A stretch of 64,000 nt of DNA from Urophycis tenuis (taxonomy: Eukaryota > Chordata > Actinopteri > Gadiformes > Phycidae). Made by a program: the position numbers and the translations under genes. The number at the start of each line of letters is the position of its first letter. The stretch's first letter is position 1. Positions 11,821 to 23,800 of the stretch are shown one piece after another. Below the pieces are notes generated by a model. The model was not told the origin of the DNA, did not search any database, and saw only the letters and a program-made list of their open reading frames with translations. The stretch covers positions 9,220,878-9,284,877 of the forward strand of contig JAXIVH010000001.1 in assembly GCA_036785325.1 (NCBI GenBank), read 5' to 3'.

Positions 11821-13210
11821 TGAGTGGGCTTAACACAAGGAAGTCTGTCATTTCTCCTGGTCCAGGAAACTCTTGAGACTCAGTCTGTCTGTTTTGAATC
11901 CCCAACTCCTGGTCCAGGAAGCTCTTATTAGTCGTGACTCAGTCTGTCTGTTTAGAATCCCCAACTCATCGTCTTGCGCATGATTCCCTTTGCACTCGGA
12001 GCTTCAGGAAAGGATCCTATGATCCGGGATCTCAGACTGTGGCTCACTCAGTCCCCCCAGTTGACGTTTGGTGATATAAAGTAACTTCTTGCTGTAAGTT
12101 ATAGAACTTTTGGCAGCTAAATATAGAGTAATATGTTGTAATTGTGTCGTAAACATTTCAAGAACTTAGTGTTTGGCGCGATTTCTCATTGTTGTTGTTA
12201 ATAGCGACAAATTCGGGAGGACTCAACTGACTCGGGTTAATGGTGACTAAAGACTCATGATTCCTGGGTTATTTTAGGGAGTCGGGTGAAAGAGTCAGGT
12301 AGGGAGTCTTCTGATCATCACTACGCACATATAGTAGGCCTAGCCAAGTAGCCTATAGGTCAAATGTTTGTTCTGCATTTAGGTTACAAGGAACAAAATT
12401 GGACAAAATGCGATAAACACTACGGAACTAAGTTATATCTCTCCCCTGCCCTCTTCTCCCACACGGATTGTCCCGCAGGAAGAAATGACACCCTGGCTAC
12501 GCCTTCCAGCACTCATTGCTCCTATTCAGCTTGCATGGTGAGCAGTGAAGCTAATGGAGGAACAAGCATGTTTAGGCTATCATACAATACACCTTGGTTA
12601 CAAAAGAGTTTAACCAACCTAATTTGAAGTATTCAATATTTGATCCAAAACTTTCCATGCACTCACCTGGCATCATGCAGCGCCGCAACAATGTTTCATT
12701 CTTCATTCTGCGAGATCCCAGAAGGCCAGGCGGGCAACTGAGTATTCCAGTAGTAAAAAAAGCATTCATTTTAATGTGCGGACATAGAGTAGGCTACTTT
12801 AGTACTTTAGTAGTGTCGTCTGTTATCGGCCCGTACATTTACATAAGAAACCCAAGGAAATAAAGCACTATGGTGTAGGGTAGGCTATAACCTACTGTAA
12901 ATCAGATTATGATGACGTTTTTAACGGTGTTTGTTTAACCTGTGTTGGCGTAGCCATTCTTACTAGGCTATGTAGGGATAACCTTACATCATTTTGCAGG
13001 GAGGAAATCAATCACGCAACTCACATCGTGCCGGTAGACCGGAGAGAGGAAATCTTAATCGGTGCAGGTGAATTTATACTAAACAGCATGCATGACGTAT
13101 GAGATCACATACAGTATTAGCAAACTGCCTACTCCGAATAGGCCTACCGCTGCAAAGACCAATGTTAAGGTGCTGAGTGACATCACTCGCCAGCAAATAA
13201 CGCTATAAGG
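11821..13210. other. Unassigned stretch with short duplications
   Basis: A ~90-base sequence containing CCTGGTCCAGGAA, GACTCAGTCTGTCTGTTT and GAATCCCCAACTC occurs twice in tandem (about 11857-11960). GACTCA/TGACTC motifs recur to 12310. No coding exon is supported. The 12.4-12.9 kb frames are short and lack family features. Confidence 0.4.
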
Positions 13211-13213
13211 AAC

Positions 13214-13455
13214 AATATTGCACAAATGTTTATTTTGCCTGCACAAACGTGCACAAACGAAGCACAAACAATTCCAACCATTTTTGAGTCATTTGGATGT
13301 TGATGGGGTGCTGAGTGACCTAAGGTCACCAACCTGTTAAATGTTGAATATCATCAAGACGGTTTGTGCACAAACGTTCATTTTGCCTGCACAAACGTGC
13401 TCAAACAAATGCAAGTACTTTTATTCATATTTTCAACATATGGGGTGCCAACTTC
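13214..13455. repeat. Inverted copy of the 9.2-kb repeat module
   Basis: The sequence is the reverse complement of about 9174-9400, including the shared motifs for TTTGTGCACAAACG, CATTTGGATGTTGATGGGGT and TATGGGGTGCCAACTTCACG. It directly adjoins the start of the second copy of the duplicated segment at 13463. Confidence 0.75.
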
Positions 13456-13462
13456 ACGCAGG

Positions 13463-14425
13463 TGGAGAAAAGACGTGCCCCGTGATCTGTGTGGACAGGG
13501 CGGTCGCTGGGGTGGTCTTGGGCTGTGAATACCTTTGGTGGCTGCTCGCAGTTCTAGTTTATATTCTAGTTTTCCATTCATACATTTGTATCTGTATGGG
13601 TTTGCGTTACTTTTGTGCCCTTGACTGTCACTTATTTCTCCAAGTGATTGATGGCTGACGTTTATAATTCTGCTCCTGCATTTTTGGTCTTTAATTTGTC
13701 ATCATGACAATACTGCACGCAGCAGAAACAGTGCACGCAGTGGGGCACTGTTGGGTGACTGCTGAAATGAACTGGGGAATAGCAAATGCAACGCCAAAGA
13801 TTGAGGAAGCTAACTAGCTAGCTCTCTAGATTATGTGGTGGCACAGCACAACAAAACAATACAAAATAGCAAGCGATGTTCATACAAAAAACAAGAAAAG
13901 CTCAAATACACTGTAGCAAAGGCTATGCACACAACCTGCAAGGGAAACAGGAACAAATTGTCCAGTTTCAGCTGTGACCGGGTGGGCATCGCAGCAGCTG
14001 GCTCTGTTCGAGATTCCTGATTCCTTGATCTCTTTCGGTGGAGAGCAACATTGCTTGGTCGTATGCAGTCTCATCAATGTTGGTGTTGGTCATTCTGAGA
14101 CGCCAAAATAAAAGCGTAGGCAGCAGCACTCCACTGGGCACTCTGGGTGACTGCGTTTTCCATCTCCAAATCCCTGGTGACTGTGAAAGACACACATGCA
14201 ATTTACAGTAAAAGCCAGTGTACTTAATAGGTTTTAAGTTCATTTAATCTTTACGTTTGTTTTAGTTTTTCATTTTACTGACGGAAAGAAGGTAACTGAA
14301 TCGGTCTTCCAGCCATAAATATGACCATATTGAATTATTCTACTTTTATCTATTGTGGTGTGCCATTAATTCACCCTGATGTGTTTCATGGGTTACTGGG
14401 ACAACTGACCTTTCTACTCTGCTTG
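13463..14425. repeat. Duplicated segment, uninterrupted copy
   Basis: Colinear with the blocks spread over 6575-8930 but without the LINE insertions. Matching landmarks include GGACAGGGCGGTCGCTGGGG, GGAAGCTAACTAGCTAGCTC, CATTGCTTGGTC and ACTGGGCACTCTGGGTGAC. The short frames inside are shared by both copies but show no domain. Confidence 0.75.
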
Positions 14426-16160
14426 CCCGTTTTGACCTGAGGAAAAAAAAACATAATAATATTGAACTGACAATTCTGACATTTCAATACAATTTACTCA
14501 CATATTTACAAACAAATAATTAACAGATTTTCAACAGTCAGTGAAATGAAAGACAGTTAATAATCTACCCATTTGTGACATCCCAAGTAGGACCATACAT
14601 GCCCTGGAAGGAGGTAAATGGTGTACTGCATCAATCTGGTCGAGTTGGATTTGGTCCATCCATCATACATCTAAATGGACACCCTCACTTGTGATGTCAC
14701 AAAAGGCTTGATTTGAAACGGCTTTTAATGGCTCATGAACTTGTTGCATTGGTTGAGTGGCCCAGTTGTCTATGGGCCTGTGTCCACATAGCGTGTTTTT
14801 TCTGGCCGAGATGCGCTGGCATGGCACTGGGAAGCAACAAGCCTTGTTAGCCCCTTAGCTAGCTCAACATCATAGCATTAACTTGTAGTATTGATTCATG
14901 TTTAATGAGGGAGCGCTTTTCTGAAAAGTTGGGAGATGTTCAACCTGATGCGCCCGGAGCGGCTGCAAATAAAAGCCAAACTGCTCTTGAAAAGACACTG
15001 GTGCAGTGATTTCTGTGTAGCCTTTGCGTGTGGCGGCGTACGCTCTCTCCTCATTGGATCAAATCTAAGAAAGGTGCAGGCCTCCTCCTTTGACCTCAAA
15101 TAGGCTAAAACAGCCACATAAATACATCAGCTAATGTTTCTATATGGTTCAACAATGGTGCAGTTTGAGATTTCTCTACACTGCTGCAGACCTAACACCT
15201 TTTTTAGAAATTGGAGAAGAAACATTTTCAGTTTTGTTGAAAACTTTGAAAAAAGGAATTTAATTGCTTTCTTTAGTCATTATTTCTAATGTCACAAAGA
15301 TCCCTGAGACTCACCAGGTGATGATGACATGAGTGGTAAAGCTGGAAGGGCAGAAATAACATTGTGTTTTACTCTTGCTGTGCTTAACGACAGCTTTCAA
15401 AGTGAAAATATGAATAGAATGTTATTTTATGTTATTTTGTTTGATCTCAAAGTAGTGAATTAAAGAATAAAACATGTGGCATTCATCTTTTTTTCATTGG
15501 TCGCTACAACGACTGACCTGAAGGGACTGGTTGCCCGATTGGTTGCCTGTTAGGAACTGAGGAGAAAACCACATAAAAAGTTAATTACACAAAAATATTT
15601 TGTACCGCTGGTTTTGTTTTAGTTACATAATATTTCTGATAAGGATTCAGAAAATTAAATAATAATTTCCTAACATATTCATGGAAAGATAATGGGATTA
15701 ACAACAGTTGGAGAAAAGACACACTGCTGAAAATGTACCCATTTGTGACATCACAGGTAGGTGAGTCCACCCCCTGGAAGGAGGTACCTGCTGTACTGCA
15801 TCAACTGGTCTGGAGTTGATCCATCCATCAATCATCTGAGTGGACACCCTCACTTGTGATGTCACAAAAAGAGTTGATTTGAAATGCGACAACCTGAAGT
15901 GAAATACCACACAACATTCCCCTCTTTTAAACATCCCCCTCTTTCCACCAACGCAATTCGAGGGCCTGCTCAGAGCCGGTGCCTCATCTCGAACCAGTTC
16001 TTTGCATTTCGACAGCAAAGGAACCGAATCTCAGCCAGGAAAACTGGCTCCAGAGCGACACTTTGCTGATCTCAAACCAAGAACTGCTTACCTCAGGGTT
16101 ATCATGACCAACAAGACCAACTAAATGTTGTGACTGCCATTTGGAAAAAAAAATAGCTTC
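14426..16160. repeat. Two diverged copies of a non-coding repeat
   Basis: About 14565-14722 and 15726-15888 share ACCCATTTGTGACATC, CCCTGGAAGGAGGTA, TACTGCATCAA, and CACCCTCACTTGTGATGTCA followed by TTGATTTGAAA. The similarity extends weakly upstream (14400-14480 and 15490-15590). Nothing coding is visible in the rest of the stretch. Confidence 0.6.
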
Positions 16161-16309
16161 ACTATGGACCAGAGCTAGTGAGCGGAGCGGATGGAATTTT
16201 GCTGCATCGTGGAGCGGTTTTTTATTTAGACGCCGGAGCGGGGAGGGAAAATGAGCAGAGCAGCCTGACGCGATTTTGAGCGAGGAACGGCCGAGAGAAC
16301 AGCCATAGA

Positions 16310-19300
16310 GTAGAATAGAATAGTCTTTATTGTCATTATACAGTGTACAATGAAATTTGAAGGGTGGTCCCGCAGAGCTAGTGCACACAGAAACCAAAGA
16401 AAAACAAAACAAGACCAAAAAAAAAAGAAAATTTTAAAAGATGTACAATAATAGGTGCTTTCACTGAGGAGGTTGTGCAATAAAATATAATAAATATGAG
16501 ATGAGAATAAGTTACATTAAAAAAGGTTGTAAACATTCAAACACTTAAGGCCAGTGCTGTCCAAGGTGCTGAAAGGGAGGTAGGGGGAGGTAGATAGGTT
16601 GGGTGGTTATTGTCCAGGGGGGCGGAAGTGTGTGTATCCGTGGGTGTTTGCGGTTTGTATGGCCCAGGGGAAAAAGCTCTTAGTCAGTCTGCTAGTGTGG
16701 GACTTTGGATCTGTAGCGTCTCCCAGAAGGCAACAGATCAAACAAAGGGTAGGCAGGGTGTGAGGGGTCTCCGGTGATGGCCCTGATCTTCCTAAGACAG
16801 CAGGATGTAGCGATGCGTTCTAGGCTGGGCAAAGGGCAGCCGATGATCTTTTGGGCTGTGTTTATGACCCTCTGCACTGCTGTCCTGTCCTTGGTTGTTG
16901 AGCCTGCATACCAGACGCCCCGACAGTACAACAATATGCTCTCCACCGAGGAGTGGTAGAAGGCCAGCAGCAGCTTCGTGTCCAGATTGTTTTTCCTGAG
17001 GACACGCAGGAAGTGAAGCCGCTGCTGAGCCTTCTTCACCAGGACCCCGATGTTGTATGTCCAGGAGTGATCTGCAGAGATGTGAATGCCCAGAAACCTG
17101 AAGGTGTTGACAGTCCCTACTAGTCCCTACTCTCCGTTGATGAGGAGGGGGGAGTGGTCTTGTCTGGTCTTCCTGAAGTCCATGATAAGTTATTTTGTTT
17201 TCAGGACATTCAGGGTCAGGTTATTGTCCGAGCACCAGGATGTCAGTTTCTGAACCTCAGCCCTGTACGCTGTCTCGTCGCCATTGCTGATGAGCCCAAC
17301 CACTGTCGTGTCATCCGCCTATTTTATAATGCGGTTGGTTGGGTGGGCTGGAGAGCAGTCATATGTGTAGAGGGCGTACAGCAGGGGGCTCAAAACGCAG
17401 CCTTGAGTGGAACCAGTGCTGAGTGTGATTGTGGAGGAGTGGTGGGGGCCGAGTCTCACAGACTGTGGGCGGCTCGTCAGAAAGCTTTTAATCCAGTTAC
17501 AGGTGGAGAGGGGGATCTGTAATTCCAGTAGTTTGGTGAAGAGAATGTCCGGTAGGATGGTGTTGAACGCTGAGCTGTAGTCCACGAAGTGCATCCTCAC
17601 CTAGCTCTTCTTGTTCTCTAGGTGGCTCAGTGCTGTATGGAGTGTGAGGGCGATGGCATCCTCCGTAGACCGGTTTGCCCTGTATGCAAACTGGTCAGGG
17701 TCGAGGGAGGGAGGGAGACAGTCTCTGATGTGCTGGGAGACTGATCGCTCCAGGCACTTCATGATTACAGACGTCAGTGTGATGGGTCTGTAATCGTTTA
17801 GGCTGTCTATGGCGGATTTCTTGGGGATGGGGACGATGGTGGACGCCTTCATACATGTGGGGACGGTGGCATGTGACGGTGGGGACGGTGGGGACGGTGG
17901 CATGGGAGAGGTTGAAGAGTCTGGTGAGGATCCCTGCCAGTTGGTCGGCATATGCTTTAATCACCGCCCCGGGGATGCTGTCAGGACCAGCAGCTTTCCT
18001 GGGGTTCACTGCTCTCAGGTTTTTCCTCACCTCATGCTCCTGGAGAGAGAGGGGTGGAGTACTGGAACCGGAGGCAGTGACTGCAGGTGAGTGGTGGTGG
18101 TCTCAAAGCGGGCAAAGAAGCTGTTCAGCTGCTCTACCAGTGAGCTGCTGCTGCTGGAGGATGTGGAAGGGGGCTGGCCTTTGTAGTTGGTTATAGCCTG
18201 GATGCCCTTCCACATCTGATGCGGATTGTTGTCCATCAGGTGTCCCTCTATTTTCTTCTTGTAGGAGTCCTTAGCCAGCTTGATGCCCCTCCTTAGGTCA
18301 GCTCTGGCAGCGCTGTAAAGGTCTCTGTCGCCCGTCCTGAAAGCTGAGTTTCGAGCTCTGATCAGGGTCTGGACTTCTTTTGTCATCCAGGGCTTTCTGT
18401 TTGGGAAGACCCGGATGCGTCTGTCCTCCGTGACGTGTTCCACACAGCACCTGATGTAGAAGAGGACAGACTCGGTGTGTGTGTCCAGATCCTGATCTTC
18501 GAAAATGCTCCACTCTGTGCAGGCAAAGCAGTCCTGCAGCTGAGCGAGAGCATTTTCAGGCCAGGCTTTGATGGTCTGTGTGGCTGGTTTAGTTTGCCTT
18601 CTGAGGGGGGTGTAGGCTGGGATGAGGAGCAGAGAAAGGTGGTCAGATTGTCCGAGGTGGGGGAGGGGGGTCGCCCTGTATGCATGTTTTATATTTGAGT
18701 AGACATAGTCCAGTGTGTTTTTTCCCCTAGTTGCACACTTGACGTGCTGGTGGAATTTGGGGAGAACAGTCTTTAGGTTTGCTTTGTTAAAGTCCCCAGC
18801 AATGATGTGTACGCCATCCGGATGAGCTCTCTGTTGTTTAGCAACCATGAGCTGGAGATGGCCGAGTGCCGTGCTAACGTTAGTGCCGGGAGGTATGTAA
18901 ACAGCGGTCACAATGGCTACCGTTAGCTCCAGTGGCAGGTAGAACGGCCTACACTGGACAGACATGGCCTCTAGGTACGGAGCAGTAGGTGTCTATAACT
19001 CTGCTGTCCGAGCACCAGTTCTCTAGTACATAAACACACAGTCCCCCTCCTATGCTCTTACCGGAGGCTTTTGTCCGGTCGTGGCGGTGAATGGTGTGAC
19101 CTGCCAGCTCTACTGTAGCATCGGGGATATGCGGGCACAGCCAGGATTTGCTCACAATCAGCAGACAGCACTCGCGGATGAAGTGGTTGTAGGCGATCTG
19201 TGACTGCAGCTCATCCATCTTGTTTGCGAGGGATCTGGCGTTTGTGAGGAAGATTGATGGTAGTGGAGGTCTGTGCGGTCGGTGTCGTAGCTGAGCTAGC

Positions 19301-20395
19301 AGGCCTGCCCGGCATCCGCGTTTCTGCCTCCTCTCCCTGCGCCGCCTTCGTCGCCTGCCGGACCCGATAACAATCCACGGGGCGCCCGGTGGTCTCGCTA
19401 TCTCCGGAGAGATGTTGTGAGTCCGTGAAAAGGTGCTTGTGATATCCATTTTTGCCTGAAGTCCGATGAGTATCAGGTCTTGGCGGCTGTAGATGGGGTT
19501 GCTGTGGCACGGGAGTGTCACAAGTAGGCATATAAAAGACATACAAAATACAAAAAAGGTGCACAGGTAACGGGGAGCCTTGAGCCGCTGCGACTGTGTG
19601 CAACCGGGTGTAATATCCCCTTAATTATAATTACACAACAGTTTTATTACCTGAAGTTTAGCTTTCCAGCAGCCTTATGTGCCCTTTTTATTTGATTTTG
19701 TTCTTTGATTTAGCTCTACCTCCTTCTGTACTCCCGCCCACATTTCTGAGAACCCCATGAGTTTACTGTCCCCCCTGCCCTCTTCCCTTTTGTTATGATC
19801 CCCTTGGGAAGAGGTGTTTGCATTTATTTCCCCCCATTTTGTGATCAAATCCTTAACCATCTTATAGTTTACCATTCTTTATATTAATTATTTTGACTGT
19901 ACATTGTTTAATGGAAGTGTAATGTAAATAACAATGCATAGATTAGTGTGTTGAAGAACTTTATATTCTATCACAATATGCTAGTTCGCACCTGACCTTG
20001 TGATCTTGTGTAATCATGCTAGTACCTTCCCCCCCCCCCTCTGTGTGCGTCGTAGGTATAGGAGTTGGAGGATTGTTTTAAGGGCACTTTACTAAAGGAA
20101 GCTATTGTTTCATTTTTATCTTCAGGTATGTTTTTTATTTCTTTGATTTCAACCGTTTTTATGATGATTATGATGTAGCCCTTTTGTTATGATCCCCTTG
20201 GGAAGAGGTATAGGTGTTGGAGGATTGTTTTAAGGGCACTTTACTAAAGGAAGCTATTGTTTCATTTTTATCTTCAGCGGCAAATAATAAATGGACGTCG
20301 GAGTTTCCGAGTCCAGACTGAGATCCTGGGTCACGTCTTTCATTTAAACTACACAACGCAGATTCAGCCGGTCACATGTGCGCGCCGCCATCTTG
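16310..20395 (-). mobile_element. Nearly full-length CR1/L2/Rex1-group LINE
   Basis: The 3' end at 16310-16360 has the usual CTTTATTGTCATT tail (minus-strand element). The ORF region runs from about 19600 down to 16690 (see the pseudogene entry). A 5' non-coding region of about 700 bases lies at 19620-20395, including a direct duplication of about 70 bases (20055-20126 and 20212-20278, with TTGGAGGATTGTTTTAAGGG). The precise 5' boundary is uncertain. Confidence 0.7.
16692..19600 (-). pseudogene. Decayed LINE endonuclease-reverse transcriptase ORF
   Basis: Domains in order: endonuclease start (NARSLANKMDELQSQIAYNH near 19205-19250), endonuclease centre with VYIPPGTNVSTALGHLQLM and IIAGDFNKANLKTVLPKF, and TLDYVYSNIKHAYRATPL with GQSDHLSLLL. 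The polymerase follows with [20 protein letters not shown], then [28 protein letters not shown], and [19 protein letters not shown]. The catalytic FADD box reads K-stop-ADD (about 17311-17325): a TAG replaces the aromatic residue. At least two other frame breaks occur near 17900-17950 and 17600, plus one near 18960. The polymerase tail ends at about 16692. It cannot encode a working enzyme. Confidence 0.85.
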
Positions 20396-20475
20396 AAACA
20401 ACATCCTCTGAGTCATCTGAGCGAGGAGCGGAATAATCGCACCGCTCAGCTCTGCTCACTAGCTCTGCTATGGAT

Positions 20476-20817
20476 GTGAAATCAAAGCAGCGGTCGGCGA
20501 TTACGTTCTCTTACCCATAACTTAAAAAGACTTTCACCCCCCACCCCCTACATCAGCTACCACCACAAGTATAATGCCAATGTAGAATTGTAAAGCCAGG
20601 GGCAGCATTTGTACACAGACAATGTAGTCCGCCATTGCCGTTATTGTACTTGAAGTTAGCGCAAGTGCTTCTGGGAAAGTGGAGACGTAAACAGCGACAT
20701 AATGACACTAACATATACTAATATATACTGTATATACATACATACACGCACACATAGACACAGCGAGCCCAAGAGCTCTATTGAGAGTGAGCAAAAGTTG
20801 ATTGAAATTATACTTAC
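20476..20817. other. Sequence downstream of the receptor TM exon
   Basis: No cytoplasmic exon for the Ig receptor could be recognised here. If the transmembrane exon is not spliced, its frame continues for about 30 residues to a stop near 20708. Otherwise the tail exons lie left of the hAT element or have been lost. Confidence 0.4.
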
Positions 20818-23800
20818 AGAACCTGATCAGAGAAAATACTGCAACAGATACAGCTACAACTACGAGTAGTATGATGCCAGACATTATTCTGAAAATCAAC
20901 CCAGTCGGGTCTGGAGCTGCAATGACTGAAAATAGAAATAAACATTCACGAGTCACCATCATGGCATCCACATGCTAAGACACACACTTTAAATACACAT
21001 CCTTTGTCTGATCCTGAGGCCTTTGCCACAACACACACTTTGCTTGCAAGTCAGGCTTCTTTGCATTTCTTTACATGTAAAAAGCACAAACTAAAACAAG
21101 GTAACAGACCTTATTATTCAACTAGCGGCCCTACAAGAGGAGTACAACTGGAAACGTGCCATGCAGCCCCTTAGAATCTGACAGAGGCCTAACATCCACA
21201 ACATATTAAGAAGGAATGGGGACCAGAGGTGGTCAACGTACGCACAGAGCGATTGGGAATCCTCTCTGTTTGGATGAGGTAGCTAGCTGGCCACTACAGC
21301 ATTGCTGATGCAAGTGCAGCACATTGGCACATTTACATTATATTTACACATTATTACACATGCATATGTCTTTGGCCACGACGCTTAATGACCTACAATG
21401 AAAACCTCTGTTGTAAGTTAATTTAGCGTAAAAACATATATAGATCCTGGGCTCCACATTAATGTTTACAGCAAAGAAGAAGAAGAAGAAGAAGAATTAC
21501 TCATTTGATCCCGTGAGGGAAATTTGGTCTTCTGCATTTAACCCAATCGTGAATTAGTGGAATACACTCAGCACACAGTGATGGTGAAGCACACAGTGAA
21601 GTGAAGCACACACTTAAACCCGATGCAGTGAGCTGCCTGCAACAGCGGCGCTCGGGGAGCAGTGAGGGGTTAGGTGCCTTGCTCAAGGGCACTTCAGCCG
21701 TTCGCACTGGTCGGGGTTCGAACCGGCCACCCTCCAGTTACAAATCCGAAGCCCTAACCAGTAGGCTGCGGCTGCCCCCTCTCTGACTCCCCAGTCAGAG
21801 AGTGTCATGTATCTGTGTGACCATCAACTCAGTGAGTGCAGAGAGCTTTAAATTTACTTTGTCTTTTTTTGGGTGGACACTATCTTACAACCAGTTACAA
21901 CCAGATATGCAATGGATGCCTAGCAACAGAGGAGCAAAAATAATGCAGCTTAGATTTAGCGTTGTTTTACAACGAGACACTGTCGTCACGCACTTCAACT
22001 TACTGGTCACTAACTCAAGGCCTAAACTACCGCTGGTGTAATACCCACGTCTAACCATCTCTAACTCAAGACCTAAACCACCTCTAGTCTAATACCCATG
22101 TCTAACCATCTCTAACTCAAGACCTAAACCACCTCTAGTCTAATACCCATGTCTAACCATCTCTAACTCAAGACCTAAACCACCTCTAGTCTAATACCCA
22201 TGTCTAACCATCTCTAACTCAAGACCTAAACCACCTCTAGTCTAATACCCATGTCTAACCATCTCTAACTCAAGACCTAAACCACCTCTAGTCTAATACC
22301 CATGTCTAACCATCTCTATCTCAAGACCTAAACCACCTCTAGTCTAATACCCACGTCTAACCATCTCTAACTCAAGACCTAAACCACCTATAGTCTAATA
22401 CCCATGTCTAACCATCTCTATCTCAAGGCCTAAACCACCTCTAGTCTAATACCCACATCTAACCATCTCTAACTCAAGGCCTAAACCACCTCTAGTCTAA
22501 TACCCACGTCTACCATCACTAAAATATAGCACCTAACCAACTCTACTCACCTCTATGATCATAAGACAACTTTAACGCGATAGCAGCACCACAATTGGAC
22601 TTTGTGAAGTAATGAAGATGTGCCAACATGAGGATTGTTGAAAATCACACATTTTAACACGTGTCTATTTTTTTTACGCAAATCCACATTTGAACGTTTG
22701 GACCACATGTTTATGACCTCTCAAATCCTATTCTACAAGTTTAAGACTTTACCCTCTTATGAGCCTTAATGGTTGGATACTCTCAACTAGTGACATACCT
22801 GGACGATAGAGTGGATTCAGCTCGGGCTCGCTAGCTTCACTGGTACTCAAAGAGGTGATCAGCCTACATGAGAAGTACTCTTCATCATGAGTAATCGTCA
22901 TGTGTCTCAGCTCGTCACCCTTTGACAAATCTCCTTCGTTCTTCTTCCATTCGTAGGTGACCGGTCCCAGATCCTGGATGTCCGCAGTACACTTCAGAGA
23001 GCAATGGTCTTTACATGCCGGAGGCTGGACCTTTATCACAGGTTTTGGAGGGGGCTCTGTTCATGTGAAAAGGACACAAGAACAGAAATGAGGTCTTACT
23101 ATTGTTATGCATCTTTGCCCAGCCTCCCTGAGCCCTGAAGTACAGCGTCACATCCCACTATGTCAGAATGATGATAAAATGAGATAAAACCGCAGACTTT
23201 TTAACTCTATCTCTATGAATATCTATCTCATTGTATTTGTGGTTAATGTTGTGCAGTCTATCATTTCAACTTCAAATTCTGTCTGCATTAGTGAAGGAGC
23301 CAGCCACCCTCTAGTGGAGACTTTAAAGTTCTGCCCTCAGGACGGCGTGTCAAAAACCCTCTAATACCCTTTCTATATGTCCTTCTGCATATTTGCAAAC
23401 CAGAGGTATAAGGTTTAGTTACATTTCGGGTTAGGCCCAATCTCAATTCTCTATTTTACCCACCCTTAGTTTTGTGCGTCCATGTGAGACGAAGGGCTAA
23501 GGGGAAGGGGGAAGGGGTAAGATAGAGGGGTAAGAATGCCATGGCATATGATAGAGGCACATCATTTGTATTGCCCTACAACAGAGGCTTCCCAATTTCT
23601 TTTGTCTTTTATGTTCTTTCGGACCAGAGGAAATGTCTGGCTCCAAGACCAGCTTTTTACTTACTTTGACATTTCTAGTTGTATCTTCACATCCTTACCC
23701 CACCACACCAAGTGGCACAGGCACGCGCACAACACACATACTCACTGATGACTTGAACGTTGTAAGTCTTGATGAGTCCGTTATTCGTCTCCAAAGAGAA

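Larger units (their letters stand above)
16170..20467. mobile_element. hAT-type element split by a LINE
   Basis: The left end begins CAGAGCTAGTGAGCGGAGC and the right end is its complement with few changes (20450-20467). The flanks are CTATGGAC (16162-16169) and CTATGGAT (20468-20475), matching at 7 of 8 positions. An 8-bp target duplication and a CAGAG terminus are hallmarks of hAT transposons. The remnants are short (about 16170-16309 and 20400-20467) and carry no transposase. The interior is a LINE inserted later. Confidence 0.75.

Noticed and set aside
16774..18196. Plus-strand frames over the LINE
   Set aside because: They are antisense shadows of the minus-strand polymerase ORF.
21700..21790. 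Functional tRNA gene
   Set aside because: A and B box-like motifs belong to a SINE with a LINE-type tail, and no cloverleaf can be completed.
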